DNA of 64,000 nucleotides from Hydrangea macrophylla. Lineage: Eukaryota; Streptophyta; Magnoliopsida; Cornales; Hydrangeaceae. Position numbers and translations under genes: made by a program. Under the pieces are notes generated by a model that worked only from the letters and a program-made list of their open reading frames with translations, made no database searches and was not told the DNA's origin. The DNA lies in the NCBI GenBank assembly GCA_033977485.1, contig CM066998.1:51240274-51304273 (forward strand). Reading direction: 5' to 3'. Positions within the stretch are counted from its first letter, which is position 1, and every line of letters starts with the position of its first letter. Below, piece after piece: positions 1-9,668 of this stretch.

Positions 1-1
1 T

Positions 2-500
2 GAATATAAAAGAATGGTTTCACAGGCAAACGCTGCTTTTAACATCATGAACAGCTTGTCCACATATTATTTTTCTTTTTATGATTATGTGAGAGAATTC
101 ATCAAACGTTATGCATTACTAGCTCGGATGGGTAGTGATGATTTTTCTTGTGAAGTCTCAATATAGTAAGAAAAAGGTTCGTTTTGATGAAGCTTCGCAA
201 CTACATTCTGAAACATCAGTCACTCTTTCAAAGTCACAAGATGGAGTCTCTCACCTCGAGAAGGAGATTGTTAGTGCTAAAGATAGTCTGAAGAAACTTG
301 AAGCAGAGCTCCTATTACGCAAGGTAGAAATCTCATCTTTCTCTTCTCAATTTGCCAAAACTTCTCAAGACATGTCAAGTTTGGAAAATGATCTTGAAAC
401 ACTTTCGGAAGCACTTGAGTCATCCAAGGAAGTTAATGCTGGTCGCGAAGCAGCAAAACGAGCCTTTGATGATGCGAAAGCCATCCTTGATGGATTTTGA
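2..500 (+). pseudogene. Antisense coiled-coil ORF, C-terminal part
   Basis: An open frame enters from the window edge (EYKRMVSQANAAFN...) and stops near 166. A second frame, open from about 135 to the TGA at 498-500, continues with about 110 residues rich in Glu, Lys, Ser and Leu with heptad-like spacing (HLEKEIVSAKDSLKKLEAEL), which predicts a coiled coil. The switch of frame next to ATATAG could be a frameshift or a short intron. It lies between integrase and the expected 3' LTR of the Tat element, on the opposite strand. Extra antisense ORFs at this place are known in Tat elements. The N-terminal part is outside the window, so a plant-mobile-domain link cannot be tested. Confidence 0.5.
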
Positions 501-1089
501 TTTCCCTTTTATTTACTTATTTATTTAAATGTAAGAGTAGGACTTTTTATTTCCAGCCTTCTTTGAACACATATGAGTGGGCTTGCTATTTGGTTCATTA
601 GCTTTTTTTTTTCTTTTGCTTTATTTCCCACACATCAGAATGCGTTACATTTTTCTACTATTCTATTTTTGGAGAAATGAATGTTTTATTATTTTTTGTT
701 TGATTTAGCTATTCATAGTTTATACTCTTGCGGGCCAGGAGTTTTTTTTTTGTGTGTGTCCTGACTTTTGCATAGACCGCCTCTTTTGGGGTTTTCAATC
801 TATCGGATTTTTTTTTATTATTTATTATATTTTGTGCCCTAACTTTTGCATAGACCGCTCCTTTTGGGGTTTTTAGCCTATCGGGCTTTATTTTTTTTTA
901 TTATTTTTTTTTATTTCCCTTTCTGATGCATAGACCGCCCGTTTCAAGGTTTTCAGCCTACCAGGCTTTACTAAGGGTAGTATTTCTTCAAGAACCTTGC
1001 ATTTGTAGGAGGGATGATTCTATCTCCATCCATTGTGATTAGTAGGTATGCACCATTTGAGTACACCTTTCTACCACATAAGGTCCTTC
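501..1089 (-). other. 3' untranslated part of the Tat element
   Basis: T-rich sequence on the plus strand (A-rich on the element's sense strand) between the integrase end and the antisense ORF. No gene is seen. It holds the tandem repeat annotated at 762-975. Confidence 0.6.
762..975 (-). repeat. Three imperfect tandem repeats of about 80 bp
   Basis: Each unit contains GCATAGACCGC, then a TTTTGGGG-like run, then CAGCCTATCGGGCTTTA, followed by a T-rich tract. Copies start near 762, 841 and 921; the third is shorter and more diverged. The CCTATCGGG block is partly self-complementary. It lies 3' of integrase in the element's orientation, where tandem repeats are often found in Tat elements. Confidence 0.75.
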
Positions 1090-2079
1090 CTACTTCGGTT
1101 CGAGTTTCCCTTTAGTCCTTCGAGTTATGATTATGGGTGTTTCCACCATGAGCACCAAATCCCCTTTCTTGAAAGAACGGAGTCTAACTCGTTTGGTGAA
1201 GGCATTAGTCATCCTTTGTTGGTACATTTCCAAATTTTGTTGAGCATACAATCTTCGCACGTCCAAGGCTTCGAGTTTTGAAAGCCTTAATTTTGCACCT
1301 TCATATTTTGTCAAAGATTCTTGGATGGCTACCCTTAAGGAGGGTATCTGAACTTCGAGTGGCAAAACCGCCTCCCTACCAAACACTAGTGAATATGGAG
1401 TCGCTTGTGTAGGTGTCCTATATGAAGTACGATAGGCCCAAAGAGCATCTTGAAGTTTGTCATGCCTACTTCTTTTATTTCTATCCACTATCTTCTTAAG
1501 AATTTTGCATAGGGATTTATTGAAAGCTTCCACCAGGCCATTAGCAGATGCGTGATACCGAGTCGAGTGATTTGATTTGATTTTGTACTTAGCATATAGC
1601 TTATACAGAGGATCACTTCAAAAGGGCTGTCCGTTATCTGTGATAATGCTATCAAGGACCCCAAATCTATAGATGATGTTAGTTCGGATGAATTCTGAGA
1701 CAGTGTTACTTTTTACATCTTTCAATGCGACTGCCTCGGACCATTTTGAGAAGTAGTCAGTGGCAGCCAATATGTAACGATGGCCAGCAGAATATGGTGG
1801 TACAAATGCACCAATTATGTCCATTCCCCATGCTGCGAATGGCCATGAGCATGTAGTTACATGTAATGGTTCAGGAGGCCAATGGATAAAATTTCCATGG
1901 AATTGGCACACTTGGCATCTCTTGGCCAAATCAATGCAATCAGTTATCATCGTGGGCCAATAATAACCCAACCGTTTCAATTTTAATTGCAACTTTGGGC
2001 CATTCTGATGTGCACCACATACTTCAGCATGAACTTCTTTCATGACTCCCTGAATTTCTTCTTTTACTATACATCGCAT
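1090..2079 (-). pseudogene. Integrase (INT) of the Tat element
   Basis: The reading starts with a zinc-binding H-H-C-C segment (HAEVCGAHQNG ... CQVCQFHG). It is followed by the catalytic core with the first Asp in AWGMDIIG, the second in IITDNGQPF and the Glu in NGLVEAFNK, so the D-D-E triad is all visible. WAYRTSYRTPTQATPYSLVFG and a C-terminal basic segment (FKKGDLVLMV) follow. A stop just after NGQPF (near 1617) splits the frame into 1618-2079 and 1090-1533. The role in the family is insertion of element cDNA into chromosomal DNA. This copy cannot make a full protein. Confidence 0.88.
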
Positions 2080-2098
2080 GTATATTTCATCTAATGAC

Positions 2099-2793
2099 CT
2101 AGCACATCATTCCACATGATAAACTCGACACCCGTCTTCGTACCTCCGCCCTTTTGGCTTTGTCTTCTGGTAGCCTCCCATGTCTGAGGAAATTTATGAA
2201 GGGTTCTCTCCAATCTACATCTTCTTCTTTAGAGGTAACTATGAGGACCAGCCTAATTTTGGGTATTTCTAGCAAAGGTTGAAGGATTCTCCATTCTCCC
2301 ACTGTGATAGTGAGCATTTTGTTATCGGGGAGAGCAAGAGAGGCTGCCAAGCCTGTAAGAGAGGCTGCCAAGCCTGTAAGTGAGTCAGCTCGTGAATTGA
2401 CACTTCTTCGGATGTGGAAAATGTGTACCTTACCGAACTGGGAGAGTAGTTGATCCGCTCTTCCATGGTAAGGGAAAAGGCTTGTCTTCTTAACCATATA
2501 TTCCCCATGTAGTTGTTTTACCATAAGTTCCGAGTCTCCATATATAGTCAATCTTCAATTGGAATCTGTAATGCTATTTCGAGTCCAGCAATCATAGATT
2601 CGTATTCTGCTTCATCATTGTTTGAACATCCCTCCATTAAAATGAACGAATATGGGATGACTCCATTTTCAGGTGTTACGAACACATTTCCCATCCTTTT
2701 CATAACTCCACTTGCATTACTTCCTCCTGATCTCGGATCGGTTGTCTTTGGGATTTTCTTGTTTCTTTCCATATAGGCTTCTTGAAGCACCAT
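2099..2793 (-). pseudogene. Second (archaeal-type) RNase H of the Tat element
   Basis: GCSNNDEAEYESMIAGLEIAL carries the Glu of RNase H and is the signature block of the extra RNase H in Tat polyproteins. GDSELMVKQLHGEY carries the next Asp, and SRADSLTGLA the C-terminal Asp region. The frame breaks near 2550. The strand that should hold the first Asp (around 2690-2840) is disturbed by a 43-bp duplication. A 21-bp in-frame duplication (7 residues, SLTGLAA twice) lies at 2337-2378. The domain sits between the first RNase H and integrase. Confidence 0.8.
2337..2378 (-). repeat. Perfect 21-bp tandem duplication in the second RNase H
   Basis: AGAGAGGCTGCCAAGCCTGTA occurs at 2337-2357 and again at 2358-2378. 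Because 21 is a multiple of three, the frame is kept and seven residues are repeated. Confidence 0.85.
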
Positions 2794-2842
2794 TGAAGTA
2801 CATTTCCCATCCTTTTCGTAACTCCACTTGCATTACTTCCTC
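2684..2842. repeat. 43-bp direct repeat, copies 116 bp apart
   Basis: The copies at 2684-2726 and 2800-2842 differ at one base. They lie in the upstream end of the second RNase H and explain why the first catalytic strand cannot be followed cleanly. Confidence 0.85.
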
Positions 2843-2956
2843 ATCGGGAAAGTCAGTTGCCAAAGGCGAATCATTAGGAATTGGATGAGCGGCTAGAAAA
2901 TCAGCTAAGGCTTAACCTTTTACTGCCTTTTGCGAAACATATTCAATAGAAAATTG

Positions 2957-4150
2957 TTATAGAATCACAGCCCACTTTGCAATCTTTCCCGAAAGTACAG
3001 GTGACAATATGTATTTGAAAGGATCCACATTCGAAATGAGTTTAACCTCATACTCGAAAATGTAGTGCTTCAATTTTTGAAGAGCAAACATGAGAGCGAG
3101 GCAAACTTTCTCAATTGGAGTGTAATTGACTTCTGCCCCTACTAAGGTTCGACTTAAGTAGTATAAGGGGTTTTCTTTTCCTTGCTCGTTGTGTTGAGCC
3201 AAGAGCACACCCAAGGAATTATCAAGTGCTGCGATATATAACAGTAAGGGCTTGCCTTTTATTGGACTCATAAGTACTGGAGGCTTCATGAGATAACCCT
3301 TGATGCTATCAAAGGCATTCTGACATGATTGATCCCATTCAAAGGGAACTCCCTTTTTCATCAATCTCGAGAATGGTTGACAACATCCTGCTAGATTGGA
3401 AATGAACCTTCTTATGTAAGCTAACCTTCCTTGTAGGCCCTTTGGCTCACGTACATTCCTCGGAGGAGGCATTTCTTGGATAGCCTTGATCTTAGTAGGG
3501 TCAATTTTGATTCCCCTGTGACGGACCACAAATCCCAATGAATTTTCCAGATGTGACTCCAAAGGTACATTTAAGCAGGTTCATTTTGAATTAGTAGCAT
3601 CGCAACCATTCAAAGATCTTTCTTAGATCATGGAGATGGTGCTTTCTTTCTTTCATTTTTACCACCAGATCATCAACATAGCACTCAATAGTATTATGGA
3701 GCAAATCCCCAAAAATGACAATCATCGCTTTTAGGTAAGTGGCCCCTGCATTTTTAAGGCCAAAGGGCATACCTTGTAACAAAATATGCCTTTTAGGGTT
3801 CGGAATGCGGTTAACTCTTCATCCTCGAGTGCCATGAGGATTTGATTATACCCTGAATACCCATCCATAAAAGACAAGGCCTCATAACCCGTTGTTGCAT
3901 CCACAAGCAGTTTAGTTATGGGCAAAGGAAAGTCATCCTTTGGACAAGCCTTGTTGAGGTCGTGGAAATCAATACACACCCTTATTTGACCATTTTTCTT
4001 CTTTACTGGAACTATGTTAGCTAGCCAGGTAGGATACTGAACTTCTCTTATAAACCCAACTTTGATGAGCTTATCTACTTCACCTTCGATCTGGGCAGAT
4101 AATTCAGGGCGAGTTCGCCTTTGAGTTTGTTTGACTACAAGCTAACCTGG
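2957..4150 (-). pseudogene. Reverse transcriptase and first RNase H of the Tat element
   Basis: RT motifs in order: KVGFIREVQYPTWLANIVPVKK, CIDFHDLNKACPKDDFPLP, FMDGYSGYNQI, GMPFGLKNAGATY, and the catalytic ECYVDDLVVK at about 3669-3683. A frameshift near 3780 separates the palm from the YVDD part. RNase H follows: FEWDQSCQNAFDSIKGYL, LLLYIAALDNSLGVLLAQ (the usual first Asp appears as Ala in YIAA), YYLSRTLVGAEVNYTPIEK with the Glu, and the ISNVDPFKY region. Stops near 3565-3590 split the frame again. Its family role is copying element RNA to DNA and removing the RNA strand. Confidence 0.88.
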
Positions 4151-4210
4151 ATGAGTTGCTAGTTTATGGATTGCAATTTTAGGGTCGAGCCCTGGCATTT
4201 CATCATAATT

Positions 4211-5219
4211 TCAAGCAAATACATCTCGATATTCCTTTAGGAACGAGATATATGCTTGCGTTTCTTCATCAGATAAGCAAGCACTTACATATGTCGGTCG
4301 ATTTTTTCCTTCATTCCCAAGGTTTATTTCTCTAAGATCGTCCACTATGGCTTGTCCACCTTCTTCGAATTCAGTAGGAGCTGGGCCCGTTTCATCAATA
4401 TCTTCGGCCTGATCAGACTTTGGTTGTATGGAAGTCATGTTTACTGAGACTTCGTTCTCAAGTAAACTACTATCCGTATCTTGATATCCTAAGCCCTTCG
4501 TTCTTGGCTCAATTCTTTGACCTTGAAGAATGGCTCTTTTTTGTACAGGTGTCAACATTGTGTCGAAAGGTTCTATTCTTGATTTTGGCACTTTTTTGGG
4601 ATCAAGGCCAATTTTCACTAACATCTTAGTGGTTTTGTCACAAAAGTTCGGCTTTTCGAGTTTCAAATCTTCTTCATTAGGTTCGATTTTTGAGCTCTTT
4701 CGATTCATGTTACCCATTTCATGAAAATATGGGTTTTGAACCTTTTTTATTTTGTGGAACCACAAATTTCTTGTAAGACTCCACATAGGTGCACTCAGTC
4801 TTCATAAGTGGTAGGACAAATTTGTCGCCTAACTCTAAGATCGGGCATGTTGGAGTTAGTGCTCGTGCTCCTGGTTCCCTTTGAGACTTTGGGGTGTATC
4901 GAAATGTCCTTTTAACTGTTTTGACATTTCCACTGTACATTTGCTTCTTGCTCCCACTGTTTTCCTTTGTAGACTTCTCGTAAAAATGAGCATCCGCATA
5001 ATATGCCTCCACCCCATAGAAGGGATCATTGTCTGCAATGATTCTTCCTTGTTTCTGAACAACATTTCCTTTTTCATCTGATACGAGGATAGGATATTTG
5101 ATACATTGATGATATGTTGATGGCATAGCATCATGATTATGCATCCATAAATGCCAAGGCATTATACGACGTATCAACGTCAATGACCAGGAATTCTGTA
5201 TCCTCCTCAATACCTCCAA
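4211..5219 (-). pseudogene. Protease-RT linker of the Tat polyprotein
   Basis: Two overlapping open segments (4211-4786 and 4719-5219). The first ends in an acidic stretch and then TYVSACLSDEETQAYISFLKEYRDVFA, the usual run-in to RT. The second has AMPSTYHQCIKYP and DPFYGVEAYYADAHFYE, typical of the Tat segment after protease. The two overlap in different frames near 4720-4786, so one more frameshift lies there. No catalytic residues are expected here. Confidence 0.7.
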
Positions 5220-5899
5220 ACTTCGTCCTTAGTTTGATTTTTCCCATAGGATGTTGTTCATTTTGATTGAATCCTTGGATCACAAGATGGCTTGTGCAGA
5301 GTTGAGACATATGAATGCCCAACAAGTTTAAGACCCTTCTTGGAAAAAGACTAACAACGGATCCATTATCAACCATGACCCTGTTTATACCGGCACCATT
5401 GATGATCCCTGTTATGAATAACGGGCGGTTATGGTCTGGTATGTTGGTCATCATATCACTTTCATCAAAAGTAATTGTTAACATACTCGCAACTGATGAT
5501 TTTTCTTGATCTTTTTTATTAACTTCTTCGTAAAAGTTTTCAGGGTTTGCCAAGGCACATATCAAGGCTTCTCTAAGTTTTGGAGACATTTTCAAAGCAT
5601 CATAGATGCTTAATAATGCAGGGATCTTCTTGAGATGTGCAATGACATCATATTTGACTTGTCCCTCTATTTGCGATGCCACTTTTCGAGGTGTCGAAAC
5701 TTGAGTTTCCTGAGCATGCGAAGTTTGTGGATTTCTTGTTCTTCTCTTGTATGTAAGGTATGTCTGACATACATCATTAGTTTTATTCTGACCTTCTTCA
5801 GAGATTTGCACCATATTGGCAGAAGCTATGGAAGACCTACCATCACTTTGATTTTCCTCGTCCGTCATGTCTCCTTCATCATCATGGAGTTGTAAGTTT
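5137..5899 (-). pseudogene. Aspartic protease of the Tat element
   Basis: Retropepsin fold motifs: PLFITGIINGAGINRVMVDNGS with the catalytic D-N-G-S at about 5340-5376, then LFPRRVLNLLGI, KLRTKFGGIEEDTEFLVIDVDTSYNALAF, equivalent to the family's conserved Y-N-x-(I/L)-L block. D-(S/N/G)-G-S is the usual form in Tat elements. The domain is in the same open frame as the gag-like pair upstream. Its role in the family is polyprotein cleavage. Confidence 0.82.
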
Positions 5900-6606
5900 G
5901 TCATGCCCCTCAGGTATTTCAGATCCCTTCGATAAACAATCTGGGATTCAATGAATCCATCTCTCATTACATTCCAATTGGGAATGTGAACCCTCTCCAA
6001 CATACGAAACCAATCCATGGCAAATCCGTTTAAGGAAAGGGGAAACTGTCGTAAACATAAGGCTTGGTTTTGAGCAGTTTTTCCACATTGCTTGAGAAAA
6101 CATATGACATGCTTTTCAGGATCTCCATGGCCTTCATCAATGACGAACTCTGGGAGTTCGTATCCTTCGGGAAAGGCTTCTTGTTGTACCCATGGTGGAA
6201 ACAATTCTCTAGGTCTGAACAAGCCCATACTCCTGGATTCGAGAATCATTTCGATTTTCTCATCAATAGTCCCTTCCAACATGTTATATGTTTGGACTGA
6301 CACATCATCCGTTCCTAAAGGTTCAAACATTTCGACTTCCATGGCACCATGTACGTAAAATTTTCTATAGAATCGATCAGCCATTGTATCCCAATCAAAA
6401 ATTGAATTGGCCGGTAATCTAAAGTACCATTCATCTGCCCATCCTGTAAGTGATAAGGCAAACTGCCATAGAAGTAAAGCTCGACTTTTTGCTGTGTTTC
6501 TGCAATGAGCAAGAAATCGTACGAGATGTGCCCTTAGACATCCTATTCCATTGTACAAGGGAAAGTTGGGTATGGTATAATCTGCTGGAAAAAGGAACTC
6601 TTTCAA
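5900..6606 (-). pseudogene. Two tandem gag-like domains ahead of protease
   Basis: Domain one: FPADYTIPNFPLYNG, HLVRFLAHCRNTAKSRALLL, QFALSLTGWADEWYFRLP, FDWDTMADRFYRKFY. Domain two: FPEGYELPEF, HVICFLKQCGKTAQNQALCL, QFPLSLNGFAMDWFRML, IPNWNVMRDGFIES. The two align over about 75 residues (FP-Y--P-F, H---FL--C--TA---AL, QF-LSL-G-A--W, I--W--M---F), the pattern of plant gypsy capsid domains. They are separated by about 60 residues. A more usual gag lies upstream at 7885-8720, so the element encodes three. An upstream segment (6431-6949) in another frame leads into this one. Confidence 0.75.
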
Positions 6607-6949
6607 CCCATGTAGGGAAAGGGTGTTTCAAGATTTGATTCCTTTCTATGATATGATTCCCCGGATTTCTCGGATTTAAATCTTTTAAGGAGACTGTCAA
6701 CTTTGCCCGATCATCGACCTCCCTTCGGATATCGATTTTCGCCCTTTCTTCATCATTGGGGCTACTATCAACTTGAATATATCCTTGTGTGAAATCAATG
6801 TCTACTGTAATGACATTACATATGAAGTGATCACTCGAAACACTCTCTCCATCATATGTTCTCGCTGGAGAAGTATAATATGAACTTAGAGTGGTAAAGC
6901 TAGGTTCGGAATCTTTATATCTTCTTCGATCAATCCCATAATTCATCAT
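6607..6949 (-). pseudogene. Polyprotein segment between heptad array and gag-like pair
   Basis: The open segment starts at MMNYGIDRRRYKDSEPSF and ends in SLKDLNPRNPGNHIIERNQ, just before the FPADY gag-like domain in a shifted frame. No recognised domain. It is likely linker. Confidence 0.5.
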
Positions 6950-7046
6950 TTGGCCGATATGTTCATTCTTTATGCTGAAATCTCAATTCCCTTCGACAAA
7001 TCCGTGTAACCTCTGTATCTAATTTGTATCTCAATTCTGCACTATA

Positions 7047-7277
7047 TGGAGAAGACTCTAATTCATAGTTCGGAGAAGTCGAAGTGTATTATGGAGACTC
7101 GGGGTCATAGATCAGAGAAGCTGGAGTGTATTGCGAAGACTCGGGCTCATAGATCGGAGAAGTAGGAGAGTATTTTGGAGACTCGGGCTCATAGATCGGA
7201 GAAGCCGGAGAGTATTGCGGGGACTCGGGCTCATAGATCGGAGAAGTTGGAGTATACTTTGGAGACTCAGGCTCATA
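7047..7277 (-). repeat. RNA polymerase II CTD-like heptad repeats inside the polyprotein
   Basis: Eleven consecutive seven-residue units starting with Tyr: [62 protein letters not shown](stop), YTSTSPN, YELESSP. Canonical-like units (YSPTSPI matches the Pol II heptad YSPTSPS at six of seven positions) alternate with acidic units (YEPESPx). The DNA period is 42 bp. A stop codon interrupts unit nine, but the register continues beyond it. The array follows a Lys-rich segment and an acidic block. Confidence 0.9.
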
Positions 7278-7583
7278 CATCGGAGAATCGGGGATGCAAA
7301 TAACCGACGAGCCTCGTTGCCTTGAAGCTGAACATATTTGTATTATTTCTTCTTCATCCTCATCACCACTTATAACGATAATGGCTAGACATGGAACTAG
7401 AACAACTTGTTCTTTGTCCTTCTCCATTATTGTCCGTAACTCCTCAGATTGTAACTCAGGAGGCATGTATTCCTCAAGAGTGATCGGAAGCAGAGGAATT
7501 TGCTCCAGCAGTTCTGTAGGAATTAGCGTTTCTCCCTTTTCTTTCTTCATCTTTTTCTCTTTCTTTTTCTTGTCCTTTACCAA
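7278..7583 (-). pseudogene. Lys-rich and acidic part of the polyprotein before the heptads
   Basis: The open segment of 165 codons (to the stop at 7089) begins with a basic run ([14 protein letters not shown]), then [31 protein letters not shown], and an acidic [10 protein letters not shown] before the heptad array. Upstream frames add more basic residues. No CCHC zinc knuckle is visible in this element, so the basic run may take the RNA-binding role; that is inference. Confidence 0.6.
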
Positions 7584-7884
7584 TTTGGACTTCCTTTTCT
7601 TCTGGTCTTTTGACTTTCTATGCTTACAGTTTGTTGCACTTGCACCTCCTCCATTCGTTTTGTTAGATGCCTTTAGAGCATCTTTTCATTTTTTTCTTCA
7701 TCCCTTTGGACTCAAAAATAGTCCATTCTTCATCAATGGAATCTTCCTTCATCACTCCAGAAATTTGTAGACTACATCTTCCTCCGTAGTCGTCATTGGA
7801 TTGGAAGTAGTTTTCTCCACTGGGGGAAACTCGATAGTTTTGGAGTCAATGAGCTCTTGGATTTTGTCCTTTAAGATGAAACAA
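7584..7884 (-). pseudogene. Broken polyprotein between gag and the basic region
   Basis: Translations in the gag direction give recognisable Lys/Asn-rich linker sequence but with several stops. No separate gene is seen. Confidence 0.45.
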
Positions 7885-8720
7885 TCATTTTTTTCGTTTT
7901 TTCTTCATTCCTACTTCCTTGGGCCATTTGACATCCGGGAGTGTGATAAGCTTTTGTTCCATCAAATCTTTGAAAAGGTCTTCTACCAAATCATCCTTGA
8001 AGGAATACTTCTTCTCCAACCTTTCTTTCATGGACATCTTCTTACCATCCTTTGTTTTTTTCACTCCGATTATTACAATAGGCTTATTTCTTGTTTCAAC
8101 CACTGCTGCAGTCGAGGCTTCAAACTTCTCGGACATTCTAGATCTCCTTCGTCTACTGAGATATAGCTCCATGTCATGTGCCTTGGTGCACAAATCATTG
8201 AATCCTTCAAAGGTTTGAGCCATAAGGGCGATAGAAAGGTCATGTCGAAAGTTATTCAAACACATCCTGATCAACTCCAATTGGGTGAACTTCTACGGGC
8301 AAGCAAAAGTTAAAACATGCCATCTTACAATGAAATTCGTGACTGGTTCATTGTCACGTTGTTTTGTTTCAATGAGCTCCAGCACCCCAACTTGCCTTTG
8401 AGTGTTATAGAATTGGCTAAGGAATTCTTTCATCATAGAATCCCAATTTGATATTGAACCTTCAGAGAGGATGGCATACCAAGTAAATGTAGAACCTTCA
8501 AGGGATTGGACAAATAATTAAAGACAAAGTGCTTTGTTTTGGGAAATAGGTCCACATCAGGAGAGGACGTGGGCTACATGTTGTCTCGGATCTCCCGTTC
8601 CATCAAACATTTTAAAATCCGATTGTGAGAAACCGGAAGGGAATGGAATGGCATCAACCCACGCTGGATATGGCTTTGTTACCATTTAAAAGTTCTCATC
8701 ATCTTTTTCTTTTGCTTTTC
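7885..8720 (-). pseudogene. Gag (capsid) domain of the Tat element
   Basis: Near 8570-8650 the minus strand encodes SGFSQSDFKMFDGTGDPRQH, the start of a plant gypsy gag. A stop follows, then segments around 8300-8500 with the usual FL-QFY and E-L--TKQ... blocks. The open part 7885-8280 has MCLNNFRHDLSIALMAQTF and CTKAHDMEL, the capsid end. At least three in-frame breaks lie in the domain. The role in the family is particle formation and RNA packaging. Confidence 0.78.
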
Positions 8721-8948
8721 GCACTTGCTTCCTGACTAAGTCGTCAATCATGGCTAGCAACATCGGATTCATCATGTCCTAAGCAGTTGTGGGTATCATT
8801 GGCGTTTGCATTTGCAAGCCGGTAGATGCCCTTGTGCAGGTTTTCCAAGAGTCTGGACCGTAGCACGTGCTTCGTGCCCCATTGAGGATGATGGGGTATG
8901 AACACTCCCAACTCCTGCAGTTACATATGCCACTTGAGCCTGAAGGTT

Positions 8949-9614
8949 CTACATTTGTACTAGAAGAGCCACCATCTCCTGCTCCTTTTTTTCCAACTGT
9001 TCTTGCAGAGCATGAACTTTACCTACCATCGTATCTTTTTGGTCATCATCATTTTCCTCTGCCATCATAACTGCAACAGCCTTGGTCTTCCCTTTGTGTC
9101 TCAAAACTAAAAGGAGTTCGTTCTCAGAGGATGAAGATTCTTCAACTCCATATAGTGGATTCCGAATATAGATATCTTCGTCAAGAGATTCATTATATGA
9201 AGCTTCGCTTTGCCGCCTATCATCATCATCAATGCTAATCCCTTTACTTATAGACATTGTAATAGGTCCTTGGCGTGACAGTTGGTTTTGGCAAGACGAA
9301 CTTGATGAGTTGTTTTTATTGCTTCGGGCATTTGTATTCAAAATTCCTATGGAAATAATTGGGGATTTATTTGATTCCCTTTGGCTATCATTACTCAGAG
9401 CCTTTTCAATTGCGGTTATGACATTAGCCGCCACCGATCCTTCCTCTTTTTGTTTCTTGCTCTTTCTTCTTGGAGTTATGTCAGGGCGAGCCCCTATTGT
9501 CATAGAGGGAACGACTTCCGTACCTCGAACAACATACCCACTTCGTTCCGTACCTCTAGCAAAATACCCACTTTGTTTCGTACCTCGAGCCAAATACCCA
9601 CTTCGTTTAGCCAT
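8949..9614 (-). pseudogene. N-terminal gag region with GTxxSGYxxR repeats
   Basis: Open for 222 codons. It begins with three 11-residue units (RSGYLARGTK, QSGYFARGTE, RSGYVVRGTE) encoded by a 33-bp repeat at about 9514-9611. Then comes a Ser/Asn-rich acidic part (ISIDDDDRRQSEASYNES) and a short coiled-coil segment (VGKVHALQEQLEKKEQEMVALL) leading into gag. No enzyme motif. Confidence 0.6.
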
Positions 9615-9668
9615 CGAAGTGGTAAGATAGGGATTTCTTTGAATGGGAGGATGGTTGATCCGCTGATT

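Noticed and set aside
7131..7770. Plus-strand Arg/Leu repeat ORF and the following plus-strand ORF
   Set aside because: Antisense shadows of the heptad array and Lys-rich polyprotein segment.
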